Source: Devosia lucknowensis (GTDB lineage: Bacteria; Pseudomonadota; Alphaproteobacteria; Rhizobiales; Devosiaceae). Taken from it: DNA of 64,000 bases. The DNA lies in the NCBI RefSeq assembly GCF_900177655.1, contig NZ_FXWK01000001.1:2232001-2296000 (forward strand), given 5' to 3'. The position numbers were made by a program, and so were the translations under genes. Positions 1 through 8,966 of the stretch are shown here, in pieces. Under the pieces are notes generated by a model that searched no databases, was not told the DNA's origin, and was given only the letters and a program-made list of their open reading frames with translations. Every line of letters begins with the position of its first letter. Within the stretch, counting starts at the first letter, position 1.

Positions 1-1104
1 CCCGGCGTGGGCCAGTGCGCTCACCGTGTCGCCACCACCGGCCACGGAAACGAGGAGGTCGTCATGGGTGCGCTTGGCGACATGCTTGGCGATAGCCACG
101 GTGCCCGCGTCGAACGGCTCCATTTCGAAAGCGCCGACCGGACCGTTCCAGACCACCGTATGCGCATCGTCGATGGCGCCGTTGATGCGCTCGATCGAGG
201 ACGGCCCGATATCCAGGATCATGCCATCGGGGTCGATGGCGTCGACGCCATAGAGACGGGTCGGCGAATTGGCCTTGAAATGCCACGACACCACGGCATC
301 GATGGGCAGGATGATGGCGCAGTTGGCCTTGTCCGCCTTGTCCATGATCCGGCGGGCCGTATCGGCGAGATCCTTCTCGCAGAGCGACTTGCCCACGCCA
401 TGACCCTGCGCGAACAGGAATGTGTTGGCCATGCCGCCGCCGATGACCAGACCATCGACCTTGGTCACGAGGTTCTCGAGCAGATCGATCTTGGAGGAAA
501 CCTTGGCGCCGCCAACGATGGCCACCACCGGCTTCTTCGGCTTGCCGAGACCTGATTCCAGCGCCTTGAGCTCCGCTTCCATAGCCAGACCTGCAGCGGC
601 AGGCAGCAGCCGCGCCAGCGCTTCGGTGGAGGCATGGGCGCGGTGCGCGGCGGAGAAGGCATCGTTGACATAAACGTCACCGAGACTGGCCATGCGCTTG
701 GCCAGTTCCGGATCGTTCTCCTCCTCGCCCGGATGGAAACGGGTGTTTTCGAGCACCAGCACCGCACCGGCCGGAGCCTCATCGATGGCTTTCTTGGCGG
801 CGCTCACGTCGACCCAGTCGGTCGCGACGAAGCCGACCGGATGGCCGGTCTCATTGGCGACTGCCTCGCAGACCTGCTCGAGCGAGAATTCCGGATCGAC
901 CTTCCCCTTGGGACGGCCGAAATGACTGAGAAGAATGGCCTTGCCATCCTTCTTGACGATCTCGCGGATGGTGGGAACCAGACGCTCGATGCGGGTCGCG
1001 TCGGTGACCTTGCCATCGGCAACCGGAACGTTGAGGTCGGCCCGCAGCAGCACGCGCTTGCCCGTCAGATCGAGTTCGTCGAGCGTCTTGAAACCATTGC
1101 CCAT
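1..1104 (-). CDS. pgk: phosphoglycerate kinase (partial, C-terminus outside window)
   Basis: Phosphoglycerate kinase makes ATP from 1,3-bisphosphoglycerate in lower glycolysis, or runs in reverse in gluconeogenesis, in the cytosol. The reading frame starts at the ATG at 1104-1102 and stays open to the window edge, giving 368 codons of a family that is usually about 400 residues. Visible signatures are the N-terminal LLRADLNVP substrate loop near residue 20, [10 protein letters not shown] near residue 65 and the C-terminal nucleotide-site motif [10 protein letters not shown] just before the edge. It is divergent from pal across a 300-bp gap. No gap gene lies upstream on the same strand, so it is not in a gap-pgk operon here. 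Confidence 0.97.
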   Translation of the reverse strand, partial: MGNGFKTLDELDLTGKRVLLRADLNVPVADGKVTDATRIERLVPTIREIVKKDGKAILLSHFGRPKGKVDPEFSLEQVCEAVANETGHPVGFVATDWVDVSAAKKAIDEAPAGAVLVLENTRFHPGEEENDPELAKRMASLGDVYVNDAFSAAHRAHASTEALARLLPAAAGLAMEAELKALESGLGKPKKPVVAIVGGAKVSSKIDLLENLVTKVDGLVIGGGMANTFLFAQGHGVGKSLCEKDLADTARRIMDKADKANCAIILPIDAVVSWHFKANSPTRLYGVDAIDPDGMILDIGPSSIERINGAIDDAHTVVWNGPVGAFEMEPFDAGTVAIAKHVAKRTHDDLLVSVAGGGDTVSALAHAG

Positions 1105-1404
1105 GGTGCTGCCTCCGGGGTCGGATTGGTGTTGCGCCGTGCGTTAGCAGAGTGGCACGTTTGGCGGAAGCTGGCACAGCAAAAAAGCGGCGGAACGACC
1201 GTGGCAGCGCAGCTCAGCCACGACGGGCTTAACCTTAACAGCGGAGCGCCCGCCGCTGTTGCTTCATGGCAACGCCACAGAAAAGCCAGGATTCCCGCCA
1301 CACCGACGCCCCAATAGGCAATGATTAACCATGCCCGCAAACCGGCTTTTAAGATTAAGCGCGGTAAATGCTGCGCTTAAGATTGTAGTCTTCAGGAGCC
1401 TCAC
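1105..1404. promoter_or_regulatory. pgk/pal divergent intergenic region
   Basis: This 300-bp stretch has no gene and must hold the promoters of pgk (leftward) and pal (rightward). It contains an 8-bp inverted repeat, TTAAGCGC at 1355-1362 and GCGCTTAA at 1373-1380, whose two arms sit inside direct TTAAGATT copies. An isolated TTAACCAT at 1325-1332 matches the CtrA half-site of alphaproteobacteria. A good Shine-Dalgarno, AGGAG at 1394-1398, precedes the GTG of pal. None of these is proven functional. Confidence 0.45.
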
Positions 1405-1899
1405 GTGGTCATCCCCGCACCCATCAATACCGTTATGCGCGCTGCCGCGATGATGCTTTTCGTCGTCGTGATTGCCGCCTGTTCCCGTTCCTCCACCGAC
1501 AATGTCGGCCTGACAGGGGTCGGCAATACCGGCGCCGGCGCCCCGGGCAGCCAGCAGGAATTCATCGTCACCGTCGGCGACCGCGTCTTCTTCGAGACCG
1601 ACTCCAGCTCGCTGACGTCGGAAGCCATGGCCACCCTCGACAAGCAGGCCCAGTGGCTCAACCAGTACCAGAACTACCGCATCATGATCGAAGGCCATGC
1701 CGACGAACGCGGAACCCGCGAATACAACATCGCCCTGGGCGCCCGCCGCGGTTCGGTGGTGGTCAACTATCTCGTGTCGCGCGGCGTCAACGCCCAGCGC
1801 ATCACCACCCAGTCCTTCGGCAAGGAACGCCCTGTGGCTATCTGTAACGACATCTCCTGCTGGAGCCAGAACCGCCGCGCGGTCACGGTCGTGCAGTAA
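1405..1899 (+). CDS. pal: peptidoglycan-associated lipoprotein Pal (OmpA family)
   Basis: Pal is the outer-membrane lipoprotein of the Tol-Pal envelope complex and binds peptidoglycan non-covalently. The product has 164 residues with a lipoprotein signal ending in IAAC (lipid-anchored Cys26) and an OmpA-like domain from about residue 55. The characteristic EGHADERGT and YNIALGARRG peptidoglycan-binding motifs are intact. I use the GTG at 1405 because AGGAG lies six bases before it; the in-frame ATG at 1435 has no ribosome site. cpoB and tilS follow, but tolB does not precede it, which is unusual. A terminator separates it from cpoB. Confidence 0.95.
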   Translation: MVIPAPINTVMRAAAMMLFVVVIAACSRSSTDNVGLTGVGNTGAGAPGSQQEFIVTVGDRVFFETDSSSLTSEAMATLDKQAQWLNQYQNYRIMIEGHADERGTREYNIALGARRGSVVVNYLVSRGVNAQRITTQSFGKERPVAICNDISCWSQNRRAVTVVQ

Positions 1900-1955
1900 T
1901 CGACTGGCCCGCCACGCGGCGGGCCGAGCCCATCCGGTGAAAACTGGAGGCAAGA

Positions 1956-1993
1956 GCGCCCGGAGCCACAAAATGGCCCGGGCGCTTTCTTTT
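1956..1993 (+). terminator. rho-independent terminator after pal
   Basis: GCGCCCGG at 1956-1963 pairs with CCGGGCGC at 1978-1985. The stem extends inward through GCCA/TGGC with one bulged A and a CAAAA loop, and a T-rich tract (1986-1993) follows. A second GC-rich hairpin without a T-run (1906-1925) sits just after the pal stop. Together they should reduce readthrough from pal into cpoB. Confidence 0.8.
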
Positions 1994-2067
1994 CACCAAA
2001 ATTGCTCTTTATCCGCGAGGGCAGAATACCCATCTCGGCGGGAACACCGCTCATACTGGAGGCAGCT

Positions 2068-3084
2068 TTGACGCTATCAAGAATTGGAAAGCTGGGGCGC
2101 GCCGCGCTCTGTGCGCTGGGAGTGGGCCTTACGGCGCCGGCTGTCCAGGCACAGAGCGTGTTTCCGCCGGGCGAATTGAGCGGCCTGACCTACAACAACG
2201 ATGGCGGGCGAATTCTCGTCGCCCAGGCCGACAGTGCGCAGCTGATGGTGCGCATTCAGCAGCTCGAAGAGCAGAACCGCCTGCTCAACGGCCAGATCGA
2301 GGGGCTGACCTTCCAGCTCACCCAGCTCCAGGAAATTCTCAACCGCTTCCAGGAAGATGCCGAATTCCGCTTCCAGCAGCTGGAAGGCGGTGCTGGGGGA
2401 AAAACTGAGGCGGCAACCCAACCGGGCGGCGTGACGCAGCCCGAGGCGTTGCCGCAGGACCCGGCCACCACCGAAGCTGACGTTCCGCTGACAGACATTC
2501 CCGAGCAAGGTGTGCAACCGCTGCCCGGCGAGGTCGAATTCGACCCCACCTTCACCGACGGCGCAGCAGCAACTGACGAGCTGGGCCAATCCGGCGATCC
2601 CCTCGTGGGCACGGGCCAGTCCGGTGGCGTCGACCTTATCACCGGCCAGCCGCTCGACCTCAGCTACAATCCGGGCGCGAGCTCGGGTGATCCGGATGCC
2701 GACGCACAATATCGCGCCGGCTACGAAGCGCTGGTCGCGGGCGACTACACCTTCGCCGAGGAGCAGTTCGCCCAGTTCCTCGAACTGTATCCGGACAATC
2801 CGCAGATCATGGATGCCAGCAACTGGCTGGGCGAAGCCATGATCGCGCGGGGCGGCTATGCCGAGGCGGCTGACGTCCTGGTGGATGCCTATCAGAAGGA
2901 TCCCAACCATGCGCGCGCGCCAGACCTGCTGCTCAAGCTCGGCGTCTCGCTGGCCGGCGTGGGTGAAAGGGAAACCGCCTGCCGCACCTTCTCGGAAGTA
3001 TCGACCCGCTATCCCGACACCATCCCGGCCTTCCAGACCCGCCTCGCCGAGGAAAAGGCCAAGGCCGAATGTCCGCCGGCCTGA
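2068..3084 (+). CDS. cpoB: Tol-Pal system protein CpoB/YbgF
   Basis: CpoB is a periplasmic protein that links Tol-Pal with peptidoglycan synthesis during division. The product has 338 residues from the TTG at 2068, chosen because GGAGG at 2058-2062 precedes it and because a clean signal peptide ending AQA results; the frame is open 22 codons further upstream. Order: signal peptide, a coiled-coil segment rich in Gln, Leu and Glu, an acidic Pro/Gly/Thr-rich linker, and a C-terminal TPR domain with ADAQYRAGYEALVAGDYTFAE and ASNWLGEAM helices. It overlaps tilS by 16 bases, so the two are co-transcribed. Confidence 0.9.
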   Translation: MTLSRIGKLGRAALCALGVGLTAPAVQAQSVFPPGELSGLTYNNDGGRILVAQADSAQLMVRIQQLEEQNRLLNGQIEGLTFQLTQLQEILNRFQEDAEFRFQQLEGGAGGKTEAATQPGGVTQPEALPQDPATTEADVPLTDIPEQGVQPLPGEVEFDPTFTDGAAATDELGQSGDPLVGTGQSGGVDLITGQPLDLSYNPGASSGDPDADAQYRAGYEALVAGDYTFAEEQFAQFLELYPDNPQIMDASNWLGEAMIARGGYAEAADVLVDAYQKDPNHARAPDLLLKLGVSLAGVGERETACRTFSEVSTRYPDTIPAFQTRLAEEKAKAECPPA

Positions 3085-4343
3085 CACCCGACCTGGGTGA
3101 CCCCGATGTGCTGGCGCGGATGTTCGCGCCAGCCGGCAGGCACAGGGCAATCGGCCTCGCCGTTTCCGGCGGACCCGACAGTCTGGCATTGATGCTGCTG
3201 GCCCACCGTTGGGCCGCATCGCTCCCCGCGCCTCCAAAGCTCTTCGTCTACAGCCTCGATCATGAACTCCGCGCCGAAGCCCACGAGGAAGTGGCAATGG
3301 TGCTGGACACCGCCGCCAGCCTAGGCCTTGCCGCGCGTGGTCTCTGCTGGACCGGCGAGAAACCGGAAACCGGTCTGCAGGAGGCAGCGCGACAGGCGCG
3401 GTATCGTCTCATCGGCGAGGCCATGAAGACCGATGGCGCAACCTTGCTCCTCACCGGCCACCACCGCAGCGATCAGGCCGAAACCGTGCTGATGCGGCTC
3501 GCGCATGGCAGCGGCATCGAGGGGCTCAAGGCGATGACACCGGTGAGCGACGTCGAAGGGGTGGCGGTGTTCCGGCCGCTGCTCGATGTCGACCCGGCCA
3601 GCCTTGCCGTGCTGGTGCAGGATGCAGGACTGAGCCCGGCACGCGATCCATCCAACCATGATTTGGCTTACGAACGTGTCCGCTGGCGCAAGCTCCTGCC
3701 GGCCCTGGCGGAAGAAGGCCTCGACAGCGCGACCCTTACACGCCTGGCGGCGCGCATGGCCGAGGCCGACGCGGCCCTGGCCCAGATGGCCGAAGCGGCC
3801 TTCGCCGAACTCGTCGTGCTCGACGGCTTCGGCGCGGCAAGCGTGCCCCGGGCTGCCCTCGACGCGCTGAGCCCGGCCATCGGCCGGCGCCTCCTGGGCC
3901 GTGTGCTCAACATCGTCGGCGGACGGCAGAAACCCCGCGCGCTGGGTCAGGTGGAGCGGCTCTACGACCAGATCATCGAGGGTGCGCTGCCGCGGGCGGC
4001 GACACTGCTCGGCGCCGTCGCGCGGCTGAGGAGCGACACGCTCACCGTGTCGCGCGAACCCGGCCGCGCCCTGCCCCAGGACATCGTCATCCTGCCCAGG
4101 CAAGGCCTCGTGTGGGACCAGCGCTTCCTGATCACGAATGTGTCCGAGGATGGCAGCCTGGTCGCCGGCGCAACGGACTTCATGCCGCGCCACCGGCTCG
4201 AGGATTTCCTCGGCTTCAAGGTGACCACGCCGGCCGAAGCAATAAGGACGGCGCCGCTGGTGCGCGACGCTGCCGGGGACGTGCTGGCGCTCGGCGGCTG
4301 GTCGTTCGACGAGCGGGTGAAGGTCGAGCTTTTGATCGACTAG
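3069..4343 (+). CDS. tilS: tRNA(Ile)-lysidine synthase TilS
   Basis: TilS converts the wobble cytidine of tRNA-Ile(CAU) to lysidine with ATP, so that the tRNA reads AUA codons. The product has 424 residues. The PP-loop ATP-binding motif SGGPDS is at residues 33-38, followed by the family motifs LDHELR and TGHHRSDQAET. The C-terminal region (about 210-424) is divergent, as usual in alphaproteobacteria. The ATG overlaps the end of cpoB. In many relatives ftsH follows tilS; here an anti-sigma gene ends against it on the opposite strand with a 4-bp overlap. Confidence 0.95.
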   Translation: MSAGLTPDLGDPDVLARMFAPAGRHRAIGLAVSGGPDSLALMLLAHRWAASLPAPPKLFVYSLDHELRAEAHEEVAMVLDTAASLGLAARGLCWTGEKPETGLQEAARQARYRLIGEAMKTDGATLLLTGHHRSDQAETVLMRLAHGSGIEGLKAMTPVSDVEGVAVFRPLLDVDPASLAVLVQDAGLSPARDPSNHDLAYERVRWRKLLPALAEEGLDSATLTRLAARMAEADAALAQMAEAAFAELVVLDGFGAASVPRAALDALSPAIGRRLLGRVLNIVGGRQKPRALGQVERLYDQIIEGALPRAATLLGAVARLRSDTLTVSREPGRALPQDIVILPRQGLVWDQRFLITNVSEDGSLVAGATDFMPRHRLEDFLGFKVTTPAEAIRTAPLVRDAAGDVLALGGWSFDERVKVELLID

Positions 4344-5044
4344 ATCTCGTGCACTTCGCCGGCGGCAACCACCGGGCCGGTCGGCTTGCCTTCCGGCGCC
4401 CCGCCCTTGGGTTCGACCGTCAAAGCCAGCACGGACCCTTCGCCCCACCCGGCGCGAACCTGGTCGGAAAGCTCGACCACGGAACGCTGGTTGACCGGGA
4501 TGACGCCCATGGAAATCGGATCGGCGCCGCCCTGGATGGCCCAGAGCTCGAGATCCTGCTGGTCGCTCACGTCGCCCGAAAGTGCCGTCAACCGCACCGC
4601 GCCCGCGCCGTCGTAAAGGGCAAGGAAGCGCACATCGCTGCCTTCGGCCTCGAGCGCCGCCACCAGTTGCGTGGTGAGAGCGGTGACGCTTGGCGCAGGT
4701 TGCAGGAGGTTGAAACCGACTGCCGCAACAGCAACGGCCACGGCGCCCGCGGCGATGCCGCGCCAGAGCGCAAGGCTGCTCCAGAAGCCCGTCGGGGCAT
4801 CGATGCCGAACAGGCGCCTTTCAATCTTCTGCAAGGCATGAGCGGGTGCCGGGGTTTCGGCAAATTCGCCATCGAGCGCTGCAAAGCGCGCCATCCAGAA
4901 GTCGCGCTCCTTCTGCAGCGCCGGATCGGCCTCGATCAGACGGCCGACGCGCACCTGCTCGGGGGCGCTGAGCAGGCCCAGAACATACTCGGCCACCAGC
5001 GCTCCACGCCGATCCCCCTCGATGCTGCCCCGTTCGTCACTCAT
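4340..5044 (-). CDS. anti-sigma factor, RskA/anti-sigma-K type
   Basis: This is a membrane-bound inhibitor of the neighbouring ECF sigma factor. The 234-residue product has an N-terminal cytoplasmic zinc-finger-like/ASD region (VAEYVLGLL, then an ALQKIERRLFG segment), one transmembrane helix around residues 90-115 (LWRGIAAGAVAVAVAAVGF) and an extracytoplasmic RskA-type domain with DLELWAIQGG and GVIPV motifs. The ATG at 5044 overlaps the sigma gene stop as ATGA, indicating translational coupling; a GTG four codons upstream (5056) is an alternative start. The envelope signal it senses is not evident. Confidence 0.88.
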   Translation of the reverse strand: MSDERGSIEGDRRGALVAEYVLGLLSAPEQVRVGRLIEADPALQKERDFWMARFAALDGEFAETPAPAHALQKIERRLFGIDAPTGFWSSLALWRGIAAGAVAVAVAAVGFNLLQPAPSVTALTTQLVAALEAEGSDVRFLALYDGAGAVRLTALSGDVSDQQDLELWAIQGGADPISMGVIPVNQRSVVELSDQVRAGWGEGSVLALTVEPKGGAPEGKPTGPVVAAGEVHEI

Positions 5045-5592
5045 GCCGTCAGACACTCTCTCAATCGTATCAGGCTGCGTCGCAGCCAGGTTCTCATCGT
5101 ATTGATCGGCACAGCGAAGCGCTCCGCCAATTCTTCATAACTGTAGCCATCAAGGTAGGCGCCGCGCACGGCGTCGGCCCTGTCGGCCTCGAGTTGCCCG
5201 AGGCACGCTTCGATCCTGGCGCCATCCTCGCTCGATTCGGTCATCCGCTCCGGATCCGGCGCGGCATCGGGTATTTCCATGGCAGCGTCCAGATCGTCGC
5301 CAGCAGGACGCCGCGCCCGAACCATGTCGAGAGCATGGTTTCGAGCAATGGCCACAAGCCAGCTGATGGGGGAATACTGCCCCGGCACATAACGATCGGC
5401 ACGCTGCCAGATCTTGATATAGACCTCCTGGATGGCCTCTTCGGCCTCGGCCCTGTTTCTCAAGATACGCAGCACTACTCCGAAGAGTTTCGCGCTGGTC
5501 CGCTGGTAAAGGGTCCGGAATGCCGCGCGATCTGCGAGCGCGCAGCGCGAGATCATGTCGGCGATTTCAGCCGTATCGTTCTGCCTGGCCAT
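5041..5592 (-). CDS. ECF RNA polymerase sigma factor, SigK-like
   Basis: This extracytoplasmic-function sigma factor of 183 residues has region 2 (FGVVLRILRNRAEAEEAIQEVYIKIWQ then ISWLVAIARNHALDMVRARR) and region 4 (YSYEELAERFAVPINTMRTWLRRSLIRLR). It is paired with the downstream RskA-type anti-sigma gene, the usual arrangement for SigK-group factors. I chose the ATG at 5592 because region 2 starts shortly after it and a GGGAGG lies upstream. It is divergent from argB. A 6-bp inverted repeat in the shared upstream region may be part of its regulation. Confidence 0.92.
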   Translation of the reverse strand: MARQNDTAEIADMISRCALADRAAFRTLYQRTSAKLFGVVLRILRNRAEAEEAIQEVYIKIWQRADRYVPGQYSPISWLVAIARNHALDMVRARRPAGDDLDAAMEIPDAAPDPERMTESSEDGARIEACLGQLEADRADAVRGAYLDGYSYEELAERFAVPINTMRTWLRRSLIRLRECLTA

Positions 5593-5645
5593 GGACTGGC
5601 GTCCCTCCCGTCCAATAGTCGTTTTTCTGTTTTGGCACATAACGC

Positions 5646-5662
5646 CCGATTGGGACAATCGG
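5646..5662. promoter_or_regulatory. inverted repeat between sigma factor and argB
   Basis: CCGATT (5646-5651) and AATCGG (5657-5662) form a perfect 6-bp inverted repeat with a GGGAC spacer. It lies 54 bp before the sigma start and 106 bp before argB. It could be an operator for either gene; no bound protein can be named. Confidence 0.3.
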
Positions 5663-5768
5663 ATCAATGGCCTTCAAAAAACCTGCCCAATGCCGTTTCA
5701 TCGCAACCGGAAATCGACTAGACCCTTTTCCCCGAACGACAGGCCTTGCCAGGGAGCCGCTTACCACC

Positions 5769-6668
5769 ATGACCGATCAAGCCGAGACCGACCGGTTCAG
5801 CCACGATGCAGGCATCCTCGCGCAGGCCCTGCCCTACATGCAGCGCTACGAGGGCAAGACCGTCGTGGTGAAATACGGCGGGCATGCCATGGGCGACCTG
5901 AAGTTGGGACAGGCTTTCGCCCGCGACATCGCGCTTCTCAAGCAGTCCAAGGTCAATCCCATCGTCGTGCACGGCGGCGGGCCGCAGATCGCCTCGATGC
6001 TCAAGAACCTCGGCATCGAATCCAAGTTCGAAGGCGGCCTGCGCGTCACGGACCAGCGCACCATGGAAGTGGTGGAAATGGTCCTGGCCGGATCGATCAA
6101 CAAGGAGATCGTGGCGCTGATCAATGCCGAAGGCGAATGGGCCATCGGCCTCTGTGGCAAGGACGGCAACATGGTCTTCGCCCGCAAGGCGGAAAAGAAG
6201 GTCATCGACCCCAATTCCCACATTGAGCGCGTGCTCGATCTCGGCTTCGTCGGCGAACCCGTGGAAGTCGACCGCACCCTGCTCGACTTGCTGGCCCGCT
6301 CCGAGATGATCCCCGTCATCGCTCCCGTCGCCCCCGGGCGCGACGGCAATACCTACAACATCAACGCCGACACCTTTGCCGGCGCCATCGCCGGATCGCT
6401 GGGCGCCAAGCGCCTGCTGTTCCTGACCGACGTGCCGGGCGTGCTCGACAAGGACGGCAAGCTGATCCCGGAGCTGACCGTGCGCGACGCCAAGGCGCTG
6501 ATCGCCGATGGCACCATCTCGGGCGGCATGATCCCCAAGGTCGAGACCTGCCTCGAAGCACTCGACAATGGCGTGGAAGGCGTCGTCATCCTCAACGGCA
6601 AGCAGCCGCACGTGGTGCTGGTCGAGCTGTTCACCGAATTCGGTGCCGGTACGCTGATCGTGCGCTAA
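5769..6668 (+). CDS. argB: N-acetylglutamate kinase
   Basis: ArgB phosphorylates N-acetylglutamate in the second step of arginine biosynthesis. From the ATG at 5769 the product has 299 residues, the normal length for the family. Amino-acid kinase motifs are intact: VVKYGGHAM at the phosphate site, [10 protein letters not shown] in the glycine-rich loop, [13 protein letters not shown], and [16 protein letters not shown] near the nucleotide site. The frame is open 34 codons upstream, but that extension is not part of the family. The gene is single and ends in a strong terminator. Confidence 0.96.
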   Translation: MTDQAETDRFSHDAGILAQALPYMQRYEGKTVVVKYGGHAMGDLKLGQAFARDIALLKQSKVNPIVVHGGGPQIASMLKNLGIESKFEGGLRVTDQRTMEVVEMVLAGSINKEIVALINAEGEWAIGLCGKDGNMVFARKAEKKVIDPNSHIERVLDLGFVGEPVEVDRTLLDLLARSEMIPVIAPVAPGRDGNTYNINADTFAGAIAGSLGAKRLLFLTDVPGVLDKDGKLIPELTVRDAKALIADGTISGGMIPKVETCLEALDNGVEGVVILNGKQPHVVLVELFTEFGAGTLIVR

Positions 6669-6689
6669 GTAGAGCCCGCCACGACATGA

Positions 6690-6720
6690 AAAGGCCGCCT
6701 CCAGGGCGGCCTTTCTTTTT
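6690..6720 (+). terminator. terminator between argB and the MFS gene
   Basis: AAAGGCCGCC (6690-6699) pairs perfectly with GGCGGCCTTT (6705-6714) around a 5-nt loop, followed by a T-rich tail to 6720. The A residues before the stem let it also serve the convergent MFS gene, whose stop codon lies in the tail. Confidence 0.88.
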
Positions 6721-8203
6721 ATGCTTCCACCGGTATTGGGGCGGCGGGCCTGCCCTGCGGTTGCCCGCCCGACCCCTTGAAGAAGAAGGCGAGCAGCATG
6801 ACGAGGCCGAAGCTGATGACCTGATACCAGAGCGCCAGCGCCGTCGCATCGGCGAATGCGGCATGCGGACCCGATCCGGACGCAAAGGCGGAGCCGAGAT
6901 GGGTGAAGAAGATTTCGCCCACAAGCGCGATCCCCAGCGCGCCGCCCACTTGCTGGAACGCCTGAAGGGCGCCCGATCCGGCACCGGCATCGCGCGGCGG
7001 CACGGCGCGCAGGACCAGCTGGAACAGCGAGGAAAAGCCCAGTCCAAGTCCGATACCCGCGACGAGCAGCGGCGGCAGGAACCACCAATGGTCGATCGTG
7101 TCGCCGACCCCGGCAATGATGAAATGCAGCCAGCCGATGCCGAAAGTCAGCAGCGCACCGGCAGCGGCCAGCCGACCGCGCAGGTAATGCGCCCCGAAAC
7201 GGCCGGCAATGGCGGAGGCGATCAGCACGCCCACCGAGAACGGCGTGTTGGTGAGCCCCGATTCGAGCGGCGAGAAGCCGAAGCCCGACTGCAGCAGCAG
7301 CGAAATGACGAGGAACATGCCGGGAATGCCGGATGCGAACACCGTCACGACGAAGGCACCAAACATGAATTCCTTGCTCCGCAGCAGCGCGTAGTTGAGC
7401 AACTGCGGCTCTCCTGCCGCGGCGCGCCGGCCCTGCCAGAGATAGAACAGGCCAAGCATGACCACACCAAAGGCAATCATGCCGAAGGCCCAGAGCGGCC
7501 AGCCATAGGCACGGCCCTCGACGATCGGAAACACCACGGCGACGATGCCCAGGCCGAACAGGAGGATGCCGACATAGTCGTTCTTGAGATCCGCATGGCC
7601 CGGAAGGCGCGGGATCAGGAACCAGCCGGCCACGATGGCGGCAATGCCGATCGGCACGTTGACAAGGAAGATCGGCTGCCAGTCCAGCCCAAACAGCTGC
7701 GCATCGATCAGCACGCCGCCCAGGATCGGCCCGCAGACAGAGGCGAGGCCTGCCGAAAGACCGAAAAGCGAGAAGGCCTGACCCCGCTCGTGCGGCGGAA
7801 ACGTGACGGTGGCGATGGCGAGCACCTGCGGCGTCATCATCGCGCCGCCGAGGCCCTGCAGCACGCGGGCGGCGATCAGCATCTCGATATTGGGTGCAAG
7901 GCCGCACAAGGCCGAGGCAGCGGTGAACGCCACGACGCCGGCCAGGAACATGCGGGTGCGCCCGACGATGTCGCCCAGGCGCCCGAAGGGCAGCAGACCG
8001 AGCGCGAAAGCCAGCACATAGGCGGCGATCACCCATTCGATCTGGCTGTCGCTGGCGCCCAGGCTCTCGCGCATGGATGGCAGCGCCACGTTGACGATCG
8101 TGACATCGATCAGGTTCATGAAATTGGCGATCAGCAGGATCGCCAGCGAAAGCCACCGACGCGGGTCGGGTGGTGAGGCCGTCTCGGCCGCGTAGGTTGT
8201 CAT
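6719..8203 (-). CDS. DHA2-family MFS drug efflux transporter
   Basis: This inner-membrane proton-driven exporter of the EmrB/QacA 14-TMS family has 494 residues and dense hydrophobic segments throughout. Family motifs are DVTIVNVALPSM in TM1, GRLGDIVGRTRMF in the loop between TM2 and TM3 (motif A) and GLSAGLASVCGPILGGVL (motif C of antiporters) in TM5. The substrate is not predictable. The start overlaps the stop of the TetR gene as ATGA, so regulator and pump form one operon. The pump likely acts alone, as no membrane-fusion partner is adjacent. Confidence 0.92.
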   Translation of the reverse strand: MTTYAAETASPPDPRRWLSLAILLIANFMNLIDVTIVNVALPSMRESLGASDSQIEWVIAAYVLAFALGLLPFGRLGDIVGRTRMFLAGVVAFTAASALCGLAPNIEMLIAARVLQGLGGAMMTPQVLAIATVTFPPHERGQAFSLFGLSAGLASVCGPILGGVLIDAQLFGLDWQPIFLVNVPIGIAAIVAGWFLIPRLPGHADLKNDYVGILLFGLGIVAVVFPIVEGRAYGWPLWAFGMIAFGVVMLGLFYLWQGRRAAAGEPQLLNYALLRSKEFMFGAFVVTVFASGIPGMFLVISLLLQSGFGFSPLESGLTNTPFSVGVLIASAIAGRFGAHYLRGRLAAAGALLTFGIGWLHFIIAGVGDTIDHWWFLPPLLVAGIGLGLGFSSLFQLVLRAVPPRDAGAGSGALQAFQQVGGALGIALVGEIFFTHLGSAFASGSGPHAAFADATALALWYQVISFGLVMLLAFFFKGSGGQPQGRPAAPIPVEA

Positions 8204-8820
8204 AGGTCTGTCCTTCGGGTGTCAGATGGTGAACGCGCGATGAAGGCGCGTTCGAATTCGGCGAAGATGGAAAGAGTTTGCGCACGATCCGGCGTGCGGC
8301 TGCGCCAGCCGGCGATCATTCCGATGAATATCTTGGCGGCCGCATCGGCATCGATGTCGGCACGAAGCGTGCCGTCGGAAACGCCCTTTCGAAAAATCTC
8401 GGCCAGCGAGGCATGCCAGTAGCTGCGCATCGGCTGGATGATGGCAGCGATATCGGGATCGCGCCGGGCCCGTTCGCTGAGCTCGGCCATGATGGCGATG
8501 CGTTCGGGCGCCTGTTCCTGGGATTCGAGCGCATCCTCGAACTCCATGCGCAACAGCTCGATCCCGGTCTTGCCGGCGCGCGGCCGAGCCGTGTCCTGTG
8601 CCCGGAATTCCTCGCGAACGCTCTGCGCCACCAGCGCGACGAGCGCCTCCTTGCTGGGCACGTGATAATGCAGGGTGGCGATATTGATGCCCACGCGCGC
8701 GGCGATGTCGCGCGTCCGCAGGCCCTCGAGACCCTTTTCGACAATGATGTCGCGGGCGGCTTGAGCGATGGCGGTACGCCGGTCATCGCCGGTTTCACGT
8801 CTTTGGTTTTCAGTTTGCAT
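8200..8820 (-). CDS. TetR/AcrR-family transcriptional repressor
   Basis: The 206-residue TetR protein carries a DNA-binding domain at residues 15-62; its helix-turn-helix is TRDIAARVGINIATLHYHVPSKEAL. A divergent all-helical ligand domain follows. It is the first gene of a two-gene operon with the MFS pump, the standard setup for self-repressed efflux. A perfect 8-bp inverted repeat lies 33 bp upstream of its start and is the obvious operator. Confidence 0.93.
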   Translation of the reverse strand: MQTENQRRETGDDRRTAIAQAARDIIVEKGLEGLRTRDIAARVGINIATLHYHVPSKEALVALVAQSVREEFRAQDTARPRAGKTGIELLRMEFEDALESQEQAPERIAIMAELSERARRDPDIAAIIQPMRSYWHASLAEIFRKGVSDGTLRADIDADAAAKIFIGMIAGWRSRTPDRAQTLSIFAEFERAFIARSPSDTRRTDL

Positions 8821-8852
8821 GACCGCACCGCATATACCTCCACCTTGTCACA

Positions 8853-8870
8853 ATCAATCACTTGATTGAT
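8853..8870. promoter_or_regulatory. TetR operator candidate
   Basis: ATCAATCACTTGATTGAT is a perfect 8-bp inverted repeat with a 2-bp centre. It lies between the TetR start (8820) and ilvA (8967), closer to tetR. Such spacing and size are typical of TetR-family operators, so autorepression of the tetR-MFS operon is inferred. Confidence 0.75.
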
Positions 8871-8966
8871 AGAAATTTTAGCTTCCCTCTCACGCGCACT
8901 TTTGCCGGGTACGGTTGACATTTTTCGTCAGCAGGCGTCCATCACCCGCGATTTCCGGAGCACGCC

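Noticed and set aside
5718..8285. An 855-codon minus-strand open frame over argB and the MFS gene
   Set aside because: It is antisense to argB and out of frame with the MFS gene; composition is Arg/Ala/Gly-rich nonsense typical of GC-rich shadow frames.
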